Source of the DNA: Rhodoplanes sp963840055
GTDB lineage: Bacteria > Pseudomonadota > Alphaproteobacteria > Rhizobiales > Xanthobacteraceae
Assembly (NCBI GenBank): GCA_963840055.1
Contig: CAWIXM010000012.1
Span: 62,001 to 126,000, forward strand
Direction: 5' to 3'
DNA: 64,000 nucleotides
The notes beneath the pieces were generated by a model. It was not told the DNA's origin, did not search any database, and saw only the letters and a program-made list of their open reading frames with translations. Numbering within the stretch: the first letter of the stretch is position 1; every line of letters starts with the position of its first letter. Position numbers and translations under genes: made by a program. Below, in pieces: positions 57,285 through 64,000 of this stretch.

Positions 57285-57298
57285 TTGATATCCATCAA
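57285..57298 (-). promoter_or_regulatory. Perfect FNR/FixK-type operator upstream of the pad operon
   Basis: TTGATATCCATCAA matches TTGAT-N4-ATCAA exactly. It is centred at 57291.5, 100 bp before the padE ATG. For a class II promoter transcription would start near 57250; a weak -10 (TTATGG or GCTATT) is present around there. It is the only candidate promoter for a set of oxygen-sensitive Fe-S/TPP subunits. Confidence 0.65.
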
Positions 57299-57459
57299 TT
57301 CGCTGCGGTGCGGGAAAAGACGGATGCCCAAGCCCCATGGTCGCGCAGCGTCGGCGAGCGCCAAGTCGGCGCGCGACCACTGCGGTGCGTGATCGGACGC
57401 TATCCTTTTCATGAGAAATCAATTCCGGACTTTGAACCCCGGCAAAGGAGCACTCATAA

Positions 57460-57487
57460 AAAACGCCCGCCGAGCGGCGGGCGTTTT
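57460..57487 (-). terminator. Intrinsic terminator of ftsH
   Basis: AAAACGCCCGCC-GAGC-GGCGGGCGTTTT forms a perfect 12-bp stem. On the minus strand it runs on into TTTTTTA, a clear U-tract. It lies 22 bp past the ftsH stop and separates ftsH from the pad promoter. Confidence 0.9.
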
Positions 57488-57509
57488 CGTATGAATTGAT
57501 TCCGGCGGA

Positions 57510-59438
57510 TTATCCCGCGGGTTGGGGCTCGATGCCGCCGGCGCCGGGCGCGTCCGGCCGCGGACGCGGCTTGCCGGCGGTCGGCACGGCGGAGCCGCGC
57601 GGCGTGGTCGGCTCGATCACGGATTCGCGCATCGGCCGCTTGCCGCCCAGCAATTCCTTGATCTCGTCGCCAGTCAGCGTCTCAAACTCCAACAACCCCT
57701 TTGCGAGGGTTTCGAGGTCATCGCGCTTCTCGTCGAGAATGCAGTTTGCCTCGCGATAGCCCTCTTCGACGAGCCGCCTGATCTCGGAGTCGATCTTCCG
57801 CGCGGTCGCCTCCGAAATGTTCTGCTGGCGCGCGACCGAATAGCCGAGGAACACCTCTTCCTGGTTCTCGCCATAGGCGACCGCGCCAAGCTCATCCGAC
57901 AGGCCCCAGCGGGTGACCATCATGCGCGCGAGCTTGGTCGCCTGCTCGATGTCGGAGGCAGCGCCCGAGGTGACCTTGTCGCGGCCGAACACCAGTTCTT
58001 CGGCGACCCGCCCGCCCATCATGATGGCAAGCCGCGACGTCATTTGTTCACGGCTCATCGACAGCTTGTCGCGTTCGGGGAGCTGCATCACCATGCCGAG
58101 CGCGCGCCCGCGCGGAATGATAGTGGCTTTGTGCACCGGGTCGGTCGCCGCGACATTGAGCGCGACGATGGCATGTCCGCCCTCGTGATAGGCGGTCAGC
58201 AGCTTCTCTTCCTCGGTCATGACGAGCGACTTACGCTCGGCGCCCATCATCACCTTGTCCTTGGCGTCTTCGAACTCGACCTGGGTGACCATGCGCTTAT
58301 TGCGCCGCGCCGCCATCAACGCCGCTTCGTTGACGAGGTTCATCAGGTCGGCGCCGGAGAAGCCCGGCGTGCCGCGCGCGACAATCTTCAGGTTGACGTC
58401 GGGCGCCAGCGGCACCTTGCGCACATGCACTTTCAGAATCTGCTCGCGGCCGACCACGTCCGGATTGGGCACAACGACCTGCCGGTCGAAGCGGCCCGGG
58501 CGCAACAGCGCCGGGTCGAGCACGTCCGGCCTATTGGTGGCGGCGATCAGGATGATGCCCTCGTTCGCCTCGAAGCCGTCCATCTCGACAAGGAGCTGAT
58601 TGAGCGTCTGCTCGCGCTCGTCATTACCGCCGCCGAGGCCGGCGCCGCGGTGGCGGCCGACCGCATCGATTTCGTCGATGAAGATGATGCAAGGCGCGTT
58701 CTTCTTCGCCTGCTCGAACATGTCGCGCACGCGCGACGCGCCGACGCCGACGAACATTTCCACGAAGTCGGAGCCGGAAATGGTGAAGAACGGCACGTTC
58801 GCTTCGCCGGCGATCGCCCGCGCGAGCAGCGTCTTGCCGGTGCCGGGAGGGCCGACCAGCAGCACGCCGCGCGGAATGCGTCCGCCCAGCCGCTGGAACT
58901 TGCCGGGATCGCGCAAGAACTCGACGATCTCCTGCAGGTCCTGCTTCGCCTCATCAACTCCAGCGACGTCTTCGAACGTAACGCGGCCATGGGCCTCGGT
59001 CAGCAGCTTCGCCCGCGACTTGCCGAAGCCGAGCGCCTTCCCGCCCGCCCCCTGCATTTGCCGCGACAGAAAAATCCACACCCCGATCAGCGCGATGAAG
59101 GGCAGCCAGGAGACCAAGAGCGACACGAACCACGGCACATTGTCCTGCTGCGGCCGCGCGGTGATCGACACGCCCTTGCTGTAGAGCTTCTGCACCAGGC
59201 CGGGATCGTTCGGCGCATAAGTGTTGAAGTTGCGCCCGTCGGAGAAGGTGCCGTGGATTTCCGGCCCCTGGATCACGACATCGCGCACGCGGCCCTGGTC
59301 GACCTCGGTAAGGAGCTGCGAGAACGAAATATCCTGCGAACTCGTCCGCTGGCCCGGATTCTGGAACAGCGTGAACAGTGCCAGCAGCAGCAAAACAATG
59401 ATCACCCAGAGGGCGAAGTTGCGCAGATTGGCATTCAT
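57510..59438 (-). CDS. ftsH: ATP-dependent zinc metalloprotease FtsH
   Basis: A membrane-bound AAA+ protease that removes damaged membrane proteins and regulators such as RpoH and LpxC. The 642-residue protein has two N-terminal membrane helices (FALWVIIVLLLLALFTLF and SLLVSWLPFIALIGVWIFL) around a periplasmic domain, Walker A LLVGPPGTGKTLLARAIAGE, Walker B CIIFIDEIDAVG, the SRH arginines in LLRPGRFDRQV and the zinc site AYHEGGHAIVAL (HEXXH). A probable sigma-32 promoter lies upstream. Confidence 0.98.
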   Translation of the reverse strand: MNANLRNFALWVIIVLLLLALFTLFQNPGQRTSSQDISFSQLLTEVDQGRVRDVVIQGPEIHGTFSDGRNFNTYAPNDPGLVQKLYSKGVSITARPQQDNVPWFVSLLVSWLPFIALIGVWIFLSRQMQGAGGKALGFGKSRAKLLTEAHGRVTFEDVAGVDEAKQDLQEIVEFLRDPGKFQRLGGRIPRGVLLVGPPGTGKTLLARAIAGEANVPFFTISGSDFVEMFVGVGASRVRDMFEQAKKNAPCIIFIDEIDAVGRHRGAGLGGGNDEREQTLNQLLVEMDGFEANEGIILIAATNRPDVLDPALLRPGRFDRQVVVPNPDVVGREQILKVHVRKVPLAPDVNLKIVARGTPGFSGADLMNLVNEAALMAARRNKRMVTQVEFEDAKDKVMMGAERKSLVMTEEEKLLTAYHEGGHAIVALNVAATDPVHKATIIPRGRALGMVMQLPERDKLSMSREQMTSRLAIMMGGRVAEELVFGRDKVTSGAASDIEQATKLARMMVTRWGLSDELGAVAYGENQEEVFLGYSVARQQNISEATARKIDSEIRRLVEEGYREANCILDEKRDDLETLAKGLLEFETLTGDEIKELLGGKRPMRESVIEPTTPRGSAVPTAGKPRPRPDAPGAGGIEPQPAG

Positions 59439-59515
59439 CTCGCGTTCCTCATGACCCCTGGGTCGGACTGATTGTCAGGACGTCCAAACCGCCCTCCACA
59501 CCGATCGATGTCCAC

Positions 59516-59545
59516 AATGTAGGGCGCAGCGTCTCCTCTGCCAAG
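59516..59545 (-). promoter_or_regulatory. Candidate RpoH (sigma-32) promoter of ftsH
   Basis: On the minus strand CTTG (59545-59542), an 18-bp gap and CCTACATT (59523-59516) resemble the alphaproteobacterial RpoH pattern CTTG-N17/18-CYTATNT with one mismatch. The site is ~80 bp upstream of the ATG. ftsH is a classic heat-shock gene, and rpoH is in this window. Confidence 0.4.
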
Positions 59546-59621
59546 GATAACTGGCCAAATGAGGCGAATTTGCCAGCGCGGCTTTGTGAACGCGGCGAAC
59601 AAGTTAACCGCCTGGGGAACC

Positions 59622-60791
59622 CTAGGCATTCTCCCCGCGGGGCCTGCGGCGCGGCGGTGCGCGCGCGACCGTCAGGCGATCGCCGGCAAGCGAGATCGTA
59701 GCACCCGCCAGCGTGCGGCGAAAGCGCTCAGGCGAGCGCGCGTGGAGGTGCGCGATCACCGCTTTCTCACACGCCTCCAGCTTGCCGAGTTCGACCTCCC
59801 CTTCCTCGCCGGTCATCGCCACCAGCCGGCCGAGCAGCCGCAACCGGATTTCTGTGGGTGCTTTCGCCCACTCGCACGCGACGAGTGTGATCGGCTCGCC
59901 AGCGCGGCGGTCCGACGACGCAAGCGCCGGTGCAAGGGCGCAGGCCAAATGGTCGACCGCAGCTTCGATCGCTTCATTCGCCCGCTTCAACCGATTAGCC
60001 AACTGCGCAAGCCGCGCGGAGGTCATTCCTTCCGCCGCGAGGGCGGGCATGACTGCGCGCAGGCGGACGCGGGCAAAGCGCGGGTCGCGGTTCGACGGGT
60101 CCTCGGCGAATGGGATCTTGGCGGCTTCGAGAGTAGCGATCAGCCGCGCCTTCGGGATGTCGAGGAAGGGGCGGACGACGACCATTTCTCCCTCCTTCTC
60201 TTCTTTCCGCGTTGGTGCGCGCTTTGCGTCCATGCCGCGCGTGAGCATGCGCGGATGCCCAATCGATTGGCGGGGCAGGCCGGATAAAATCGATGAAAAT
60301 GCAGGCAGCGGTGAAATGCGCGCCATTGCCGCAAGCCCGGCGAGTCCGCTGCCGCGCGCGAGGCGGAACAGTACCGTCTCGGCCTGATCGTCCAGCGTGT
60401 GCGCGGTCAGGACATGCCGGGCTTTGGCTCTCGCCGCCGCCGCTGCGAGCAGGCGATAACGCGCCTTGCGCGCGGCTTCCTGCAGGCCGGTCTTCGGCTT
60501 AGCCCCCATCCAACGCATGGTGCGGTGAGCGACGCCGAGCGATGCCGCGAGGCGTTTGACGGCGGCGGCTTCGCGACGGGCTTCCGGCCGCAGCCCGTGA
60601 TCGACCGTGACCGCGAACAGGTCAGGACCGTCACGGAGCCCCGCGCGCCAGCGCGCCGCAAGAAACAGCAAAGCCGTGGAATCAGGTCCGCCCGAGACTG
60701 CGAGCACGAGGGCTTTGCAGTCTGCGAGGTCGGCAAACAGCGCAGCCGCTTCCGCGTCGGTAACCGCGGCGTGCGCCTCAGCAGCCGACAC
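59622..60791 (-). CDS. tilS: tRNA(Ile)-lysidine synthase
   Basis: Adds lysine to C34 of tRNA-Ile(CAU) so that it reads AUA. The PP-loop is intact: KALVLAVSGGPDSTALLFLA. Also visible are FAVTVDHGLRPEARREAAAV, HVLTAHTLDDQAETVLFRLA and FAEDPSNRDPRFARVRLR. GTG 60791 overlaps the cpoB end by 14 bp. Residues ~160-201 (ISPLPAFSSILSGLPRQSIG, HPRMLTRGMDAKRAPT, KEEKEGE) form an insertion where relatives pass directly to VRPLLDIPK. Within it, AAGGAGG precedes an in-frame ATG (60185), a possible internal start. The C-terminal tRNA-binding part is short. Confidence 0.92.
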   Translation of the reverse strand: MSAAEAHAAVTDAEAAALFADLADCKALVLAVSGGPDSTALLFLAARWRAGLRDGPDLFAVTVDHGLRPEARREAAAVKRLAASLGVAHRTMRWMGAKPKTGLQEAARKARYRLLAAAAARAKARHVLTAHTLDDQAETVLFRLARGSGLAGLAAMARISPLPAFSSILSGLPRQSIGHPRMLTRGMDAKRAPTRKEEKEGEMVVVRPFLDIPKARLIATLEAAKIPFAEDPSNRDPRFARVRLRAVMPALAAEGMTSARLAQLANRLKRANEAIEAAVDHLACALAPALASSDRRAGEPITLVACEWAKAPTEIRLRLLGRLVAMTGEEGEVELGKLEACEKAVIAHLHARSPERFRRTLAGATISLAGDRLTVARAPPRRRPRGENA

Positions 60792-61821
60792 GCTTCTGCT
60801 CCCGTGCCACCGTCTGTTTCACGGTGGGGGAGACGCGCGGGTATTTCCGGCCGATCTCGGCGAAGGCGCCGCAGGCCAGCTTCTTTTCTTTCAGCGCGGC
60901 AAGCGACTGGCCGAGCCGCAGCAGGGCTTCGGGAGCGCGCGGGCTCGCAGCGTAACTCTTCGTCAGGGTCAGAAAAGCATCGGCCGCGTCGCGATAATTC
61001 TCTCGCCGAAACAGGCTTTCGCCGAGGCCGTATTGCGCATCGTCGGCGAGCCGGTCGCGCGGGTATTGGCTCAGGAACGCACGAAAACTCTGCTCGGCGA
61101 GCGCATAGTCTCGGCGCACGAGATAACCATTGCCAAGGTCATACAAGTCGCGCGGCGATTGCGAGGGCGGCAACGTCGCCAGCTGAGCGCCGGTCCCGCT
61201 CGGATTGCGAGGCGGAGGCGGGGGCAGGCCGCCTCCGGTGCTGGGTTCATTCGACCCAGCCGGTTCGGCGCGGCCGGAGGCGTAGAGTGAGCCAAGCTGG
61301 CGTGGCGCGCCCGGAGCGTTGGGATTCTGTGTAGGGTCGAACGCGTCGGAGCGGCGGCCGGACGGATGGGGATTCTCCAGGGTCGGCTGCTGCACGGTCG
61401 GTTGAATGGGAGTGGGCTGCAACGGGATCGGCTCGGACGGCGGCGCATAGGCGGGCTGCTGCGGCGTGTAGGCCTGCTGTTGAGCCTGCGGCGGCGTATA
61501 GGTCTGTTGTTGCGGCGCCGGCTGTTGCGGTGCAGGGGTGCGCGCCTCATTCGCGCTGTGGCCGCTCGACTTGACGCCGAGTTCCTTGAAGCGGAACTCA
61601 TTATCCTCTTGCATCTTGCGCAGGTTGGTCTCGAGCTGCTGGTTGCGATACTGAAGCTGCTCGATGGCGCCAGTGAGCTGACGCACCTGGTTTTCCAATT
61701 GATCGAGTCGCACCAGGAGGTCCGTCGCCGTGACTTGCGCGCGGACGGGAAGCGCGCTGAGGGCGCTGAATAGCAGCGCGGTTGCGAGCGTGGGCGTAAG
61801 GCCGAGGCGGGTCATGATCAT
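60778..61821 (-). CDS. cpoB: Tol-Pal system protein CpoB (YbgF)
   Basis: A periplasmic protein that coordinates peptidoglycan synthesis with outer-membrane constriction. The 347-residue product has a signal peptide (TLATALLFSALSALPVRAQ), a trimerising coiled coil (DLLVRLDQLENQVRQLTGAI, EQLQYRNQQLETNLRKMQED), a long Pro/Gln-rich linker and C-terminal TPRs (DLYDLGNGYLVRRDYALAEQ, SFRAFLSQYPRDRLADDAQY). ATG 61821 or 61815 (MTRLG) gives the proper signal peptide. It sits between pal and tilS, all on the minus strand. Confidence 0.92.
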   Translation of the reverse strand: MIMTRLGLTPTLATALLFSALSALPVRAQVTATDLLVRLDQLENQVRQLTGAIEQLQYRNQQLETNLRKMQEDNEFRFKELGVKSSGHSANEARTPAPQQPAPQQQTYTPPQAQQQAYTPQQPAYAPPSEPIPLQPTPIQPTVQQPTLENPHPSGRRSDAFDPTQNPNAPGAPRQLGSLYASGRAEPAGSNEPSTGGGLPPPPPRNPSGTGAQLATLPPSQSPRDLYDLGNGYLVRRDYALAEQSFRAFLSQYPRDRLADDAQYGLGESLFRRENYRDAADAFLTLTKSYAASPRAPEALLRLGQSLAALKEKKLACGAFAEIGRKYPRVSPTVKQTVAREQKRVGC

Positions 61822-62023
61822 CAGTGCGGCAAATGGAAAATCATCGGCTTCTTGAATAGCGACGACGCAGGCTAAGTTCAAATTGTGACCGCCTTCCGGA
61901 GCGATCGTCGATTTTCGCCATTGTGAGACGGTCAAACGCGAGGCCAGAAACTCAAGTCCGGGCCTTGCGTGATTGCACCCCAAGCCCGCCGCAGGGCGGC
62001 GGCGCGAACTGACGCCTTATTAA

Positions 62024-62524
62024 TTACGAGTTCGCGTTAAGCACGGTTACTGCGCGCCGATTTTGCGACCAGCAAGAAATATCGTTGCACACCGCGACCG
62101 GGCGCTCCTTGCCGTAGGAGATCGTGCGTATGCGTGAGGGATCAACCCCGCGCGTGGCGAGATAGTCGCGCGTAACCTGAGCGCGCTTTGCCCCGAGCGC
62201 AATATTGTATTCGCGGGTGCCACGCTCGTCGGCATGACCTTCGATGGTGAAAGCGTAACGATTATAATGCTGCAGCCACTGCGCCTGCTTGTCGAGGGTG
62301 GCGCGCGCCTGAGACGACAGCTCGGTCGAATCGGATTCAAAGAAGACCCGGTCGCCGACATTGACCACGAAATCCTGCTGGCTGCCTGGGACCGCCGCGC
62401 CGGCGAGGCCCGCTTGATCTTCGCCTGGCCGGTTGGCGCAGGCGGCGGTCAGCAGCACGACCGCCAATACACCGATGATTCTTGCGATTCTTGCACCCCG
62501 GATAAAACCAGTCTTGTTCGGCAT
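62024..62524 (-). CDS. pal: Peptidoglycan-associated lipoprotein Pal
   Basis: An outer-membrane lipoprotein that binds peptidoglycan and TolB. Signal peptide with lipobox VLLTAAC (ARIIGVLAVVLLTAACANRP), then an OmpA-C domain: VFFESDSTELSSQARATLDK, YAFTIEGHADERGTREYNIA, LGAKRAQVTRDYLATRGVDP. 166 residues, complete. tolQRAB, which normally precede pal, are not upstream in this window. Confidence 0.95.
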   Translation of the reverse strand: MPNKTGFIRGARIARIIGVLAVVLLTAACANRPGEDQAGLAGAAVPGSQQDFVVNVGDRVFFESDSTELSSQARATLDKQAQWLQHYNRYAFTIEGHADERGTREYNIALGAKRAQVTRDYLATRGVDPSRIRTISYGKERPVAVCNDISCWSQNRRAVTVLNANS

Positions 62525-63117
62525 CCCGGTCGGCTCCTTATTCGCGCTCGCTGGCGCCGATGTGCCTGAGCTTGCGCCGCACGCCTAACGATCTAGCCCC
62601 TGTTTCGTTAAGCGAAGGTTCCGTAAACCTTGTTTAGGTCTTGCCGCGCTTCGTTGCGGACCTAAAGCGGCTGAAACCGTTTGGAATGGTTAATGAAGTG
62701 GAAAGGCGGCGGGATCGCGACTGGCGCCCGTTCACGTCGTCGAATTGGTTGCGTGCGTGCCTTTTCGGCCACACTCGCCGCCCGACTGATCCGCCTTCCT
62801 CATTCCACGGTTCGCCGCGCCGCCAAAGGAATCACAATCTGGCGTGATGCGCGAGACTTTTTTATTGGCTGGGTCTGCCTCACTATGCGGCGAAGGTATT
62901 ATAATAGCATTAGGTGCAATTGGGCTGGATTCGGATAGTGCGCGATCAGACATGTTAGCGATCAGCCAGGTTATTTGTTGCGTTTTTTGATCCAACAGCA
63001 CGCCGGCGGCGAGATTTCGGCTCATATGGACATTGCTCGAGGGCGATGGGATCGCTCGTTGACGGGCGCCGAGATTGAAAAGCAATCGAGCCGGATGAAA
63101 AGAACGAGGTAGGAATT
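62525..63117. other. Intergenic region between pal and the cytochrome gene
   Basis: About 590 bp between divergent genes. It must hold the pal promoter, and an AGGTAGGAA ribosome-binding site lies just before 63118. A GTATTATAATAGC stretch near 62897 could be a -10 on the plus strand. No tolB remnant, tRNA or clear gene is recognised; the A+T content rises between ~62860 and 63000. Confidence 0.45.
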
Positions 63118-63528
63118 ATGGAGACTCGGCTTTTGGGTATCATTGTCGGGGTTGCGGTCGCCGCGGTCGGTCTGGCGTCCTACGAGGCTGCCGGTCAGGA
63201 TGCGAAAAGGCCGAAGCGTGCGCCGACGGTCAGCTTCAAGGAGGACGTGCTGCCGATCTTCAAGGGTCGTTGCGTCGAGTGCCACTCCCCCGGCGGCAAG
63301 GGCTTCAAAGCTAGCGGCCTTGACTTGCAAAACTATGCCGGTGTGATGAAAGGAACCAAATTTGGGCCGATGGTGATCGCCGGCGATCCTGAAGCAAGCA
63401 GCCTGATGGCGCTCCTCGACTGGCGGGTCGCTCCGCAGATTCGCATGCCGCATGGGACGAAAAAGCTCTCCACGTGCGACCGCGACGCAATCAGGAGCTG
63501 GATCTATGAGGGCGCGCTCGACAATTAA
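63118..63528 (+). CDS. Exported c-type cytochrome-like protein (planctomycete cytochrome C domain)
   Basis: A 136-residue protein with a signal peptide (LLGIIVGVAVAAVGLASYEA) and a single heme site CVECH in VLPIFKGRCVECHSPGGKGF. Next come LDLQNYAGVMKGTKFGPMVI, GDPEASSLMALL and a possible distal Met ligand in PQIRMPHGTKKLS. This matches the PSCyt1-like domain common at the start of larger planctomycete proteins but here free-standing. It may carry electrons in the periplasm. AGGTAGGAA precedes the ATG. The regulator gene follows 19 bp later. Confidence 0.85.
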   Translation: METRLLGIIVGVAVAAVGLASYEAAGQDAKRPKRAPTVSFKEDVLPIFKGRCVECHSPGGKGFKASGLDLQNYAGVMKGTKFGPMVIAGDPEASSLMALLDWRVAPQIRMPHGTKKLSTCDRDAIRSWIYEGALDN

Positions 63529-63547
63529 AGCAACTATGGAGTGAGGC

Positions 63548-64000
63548 ATGGCGGAGGTTCAGCCGCGGCCGCCGCGGCGCGAATCGGCTCAGCCGGAGAG
63601 CGCTCGCGGCGCGGGCAATTTTGCTGCCGAGGTCGGCCGGATGGTGCGGCTCGGCCGCGCCAAGCGCGGCATCAGCCGGCGCAAGCTCGCCGCCGATTCC
63701 GGTATTTCCGAGCGCTATCTTGCCCAGATCGAGGGCGGCCAGGGGAACCCCTCCGTCAACGTGTTGAAATCGATCGCCGACGCCATTTCCGTGCCGGTGT
63801 TCGAACTACTGCCGCGCGCCGGCCTGGGGAATTCCGCGCTTGAGCAGGTGGTGGATATCCTCACGCGCCTTCCGCCGTCCGAACTTCCGGCAATTGCGGC
63901 GGCGATGCAGGAGCGGCTCGGCGCGGCCGCCGACCGCGCCCGCCGGATTGCGCTCGTCGGCTTGCGCGGTGCGGGGAAGTCGACGCTTGGACGCAAACTT
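63548..64000 (+). CDS. boxR: BoxR/BzdR-like regulator (HTH-XRE plus shikimate kinase-like domain), truncated by the window
   Basis: The first 151 residues run off the right edge. After a short Pro/Arg-rich start (MAEVQPRPPRRESAQPESAR) comes an XRE helix-turn-helix (VRLGRAKRGISRRKLAADSG, SERYLAQIEGGQGNPSVNVL), a linker (ALEQVVDILTRLPPSELPAI), and the start of a shikimate-kinase fold with P-loop IALVGLRGAGKSTLGRKL. This two-domain form is that of BoxR/BzdR, repressors that respond to benzoyl-CoA and control benzoate degradation. ATG 63548 has GGAG 6 nt upstream. It lies 19 bp after the cytochrome gene. Confidence 0.85.
   Translation, partial: MAEVQPRPPRRESAQPESARGAGNFAAEVGRMVRLGRAKRGISRRKLAADSGISERYLAQIEGGQGNPSVNVLKSIADAISVPVFELLPRAGLGNSALEQVVDILTRLPPSELPAIAAAMQERLGAAADRARRIALVGLRGAGKSTLGRKL

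Noticed and set aside
57522..59471. A 649-codon open frame opposite ftsH
   Set aside because: Same effect: the FtsH reading is full length with all catalytic motifs, and the antisense product has none.

Overview
The window is about 64 kb of chromosomal DNA from a high-GC alphaproteobacterium, most likely of the order Hyphomicrobiales (Bradyrhizobium/Pseudolabrys/Xanthobacteraceae-like). The evidence is the gene content (glyQ/glyS, RpoH with its family box, serC-serA with a structured leader, pal-cpoB-tilS-ftsH, DUF1178, DUF6455, DUF6476, DUF559), rhizobial-type dispersed palindromes, and FixK/FNR-type operators. Coding is dense on both strands. I see no tRNA, rRNA, CRISPR array, prophage or complete IS element.

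Layout: 1-13 kb holds a GST end, queG, an SDR, three cell-wall genes (two L,D-transpeptidases, each with an apparent frameshift, and mepA), accA, secA, a parvulin, argJ and mutT. 13-27 kb has methyltransferases, comF, grxC, a nitrilase, DUF1178, an EamA transporter, PPi-type phosphofructokinase, rpoH, rluD, a purine/methylthioadenosine salvage set (apt, mtnP, trmO), proC and a TetR regulator. 27-34 kb has a MurU-like nucleotidyltransferase, a creatininase-family protein, DUF6455 with tandem FNR/FixK-like boxes, another TetR and ppdK with a histone-like tail. 33.6-38 kb is glyS and glyQ, separated by a CDGSH protein and a DUF559 nuclease cassette. 38-51.7 kb holds sppA, a TrmN6-like methyltransferase, DUF2007, a glycosyltransferase, polyprenyl synthase, purA, serA, serC, pncB and an aldehyde dehydrogenase.

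51.7-57.5 kb is the accessory highlight. A repeat array is followed by a five-gene operon matching, in order and subunit type, the padEFGHI genes for NAD-linked phenylglyoxylate (2-oxoacid):CoA oxidoreductase. A perfect TTGAT-N4-ATCAA operator lies upstream. The window ends after ftsH-tilS-cpoB-pal with a c-type cytochrome and the start of a BoxR/BzdR-like regulator (HTH plus shikimate-kinase fold), the class that senses benzoyl-CoA. The two ends of this segment may therefore belong to one aromatic, oxygen-responsive physiology; this is inference.

The most unusual structure is at 36018-36554. A DUF559 (Vsr-like) nuclease gene is bounded by near-perfect ~52-bp inverted repeats, each made of two hairpins. 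The same hairpin family occurs without a gene at 51.8-52.4 kb. This looks like a nuclease-carrying relative of REPIN elements. Two further palindromic families are present: a ~104-bp MITE-like element whose TAGAGC end supplies the TAG stop codon of several genes, and an inverted pair inserted in frame inside glyS.
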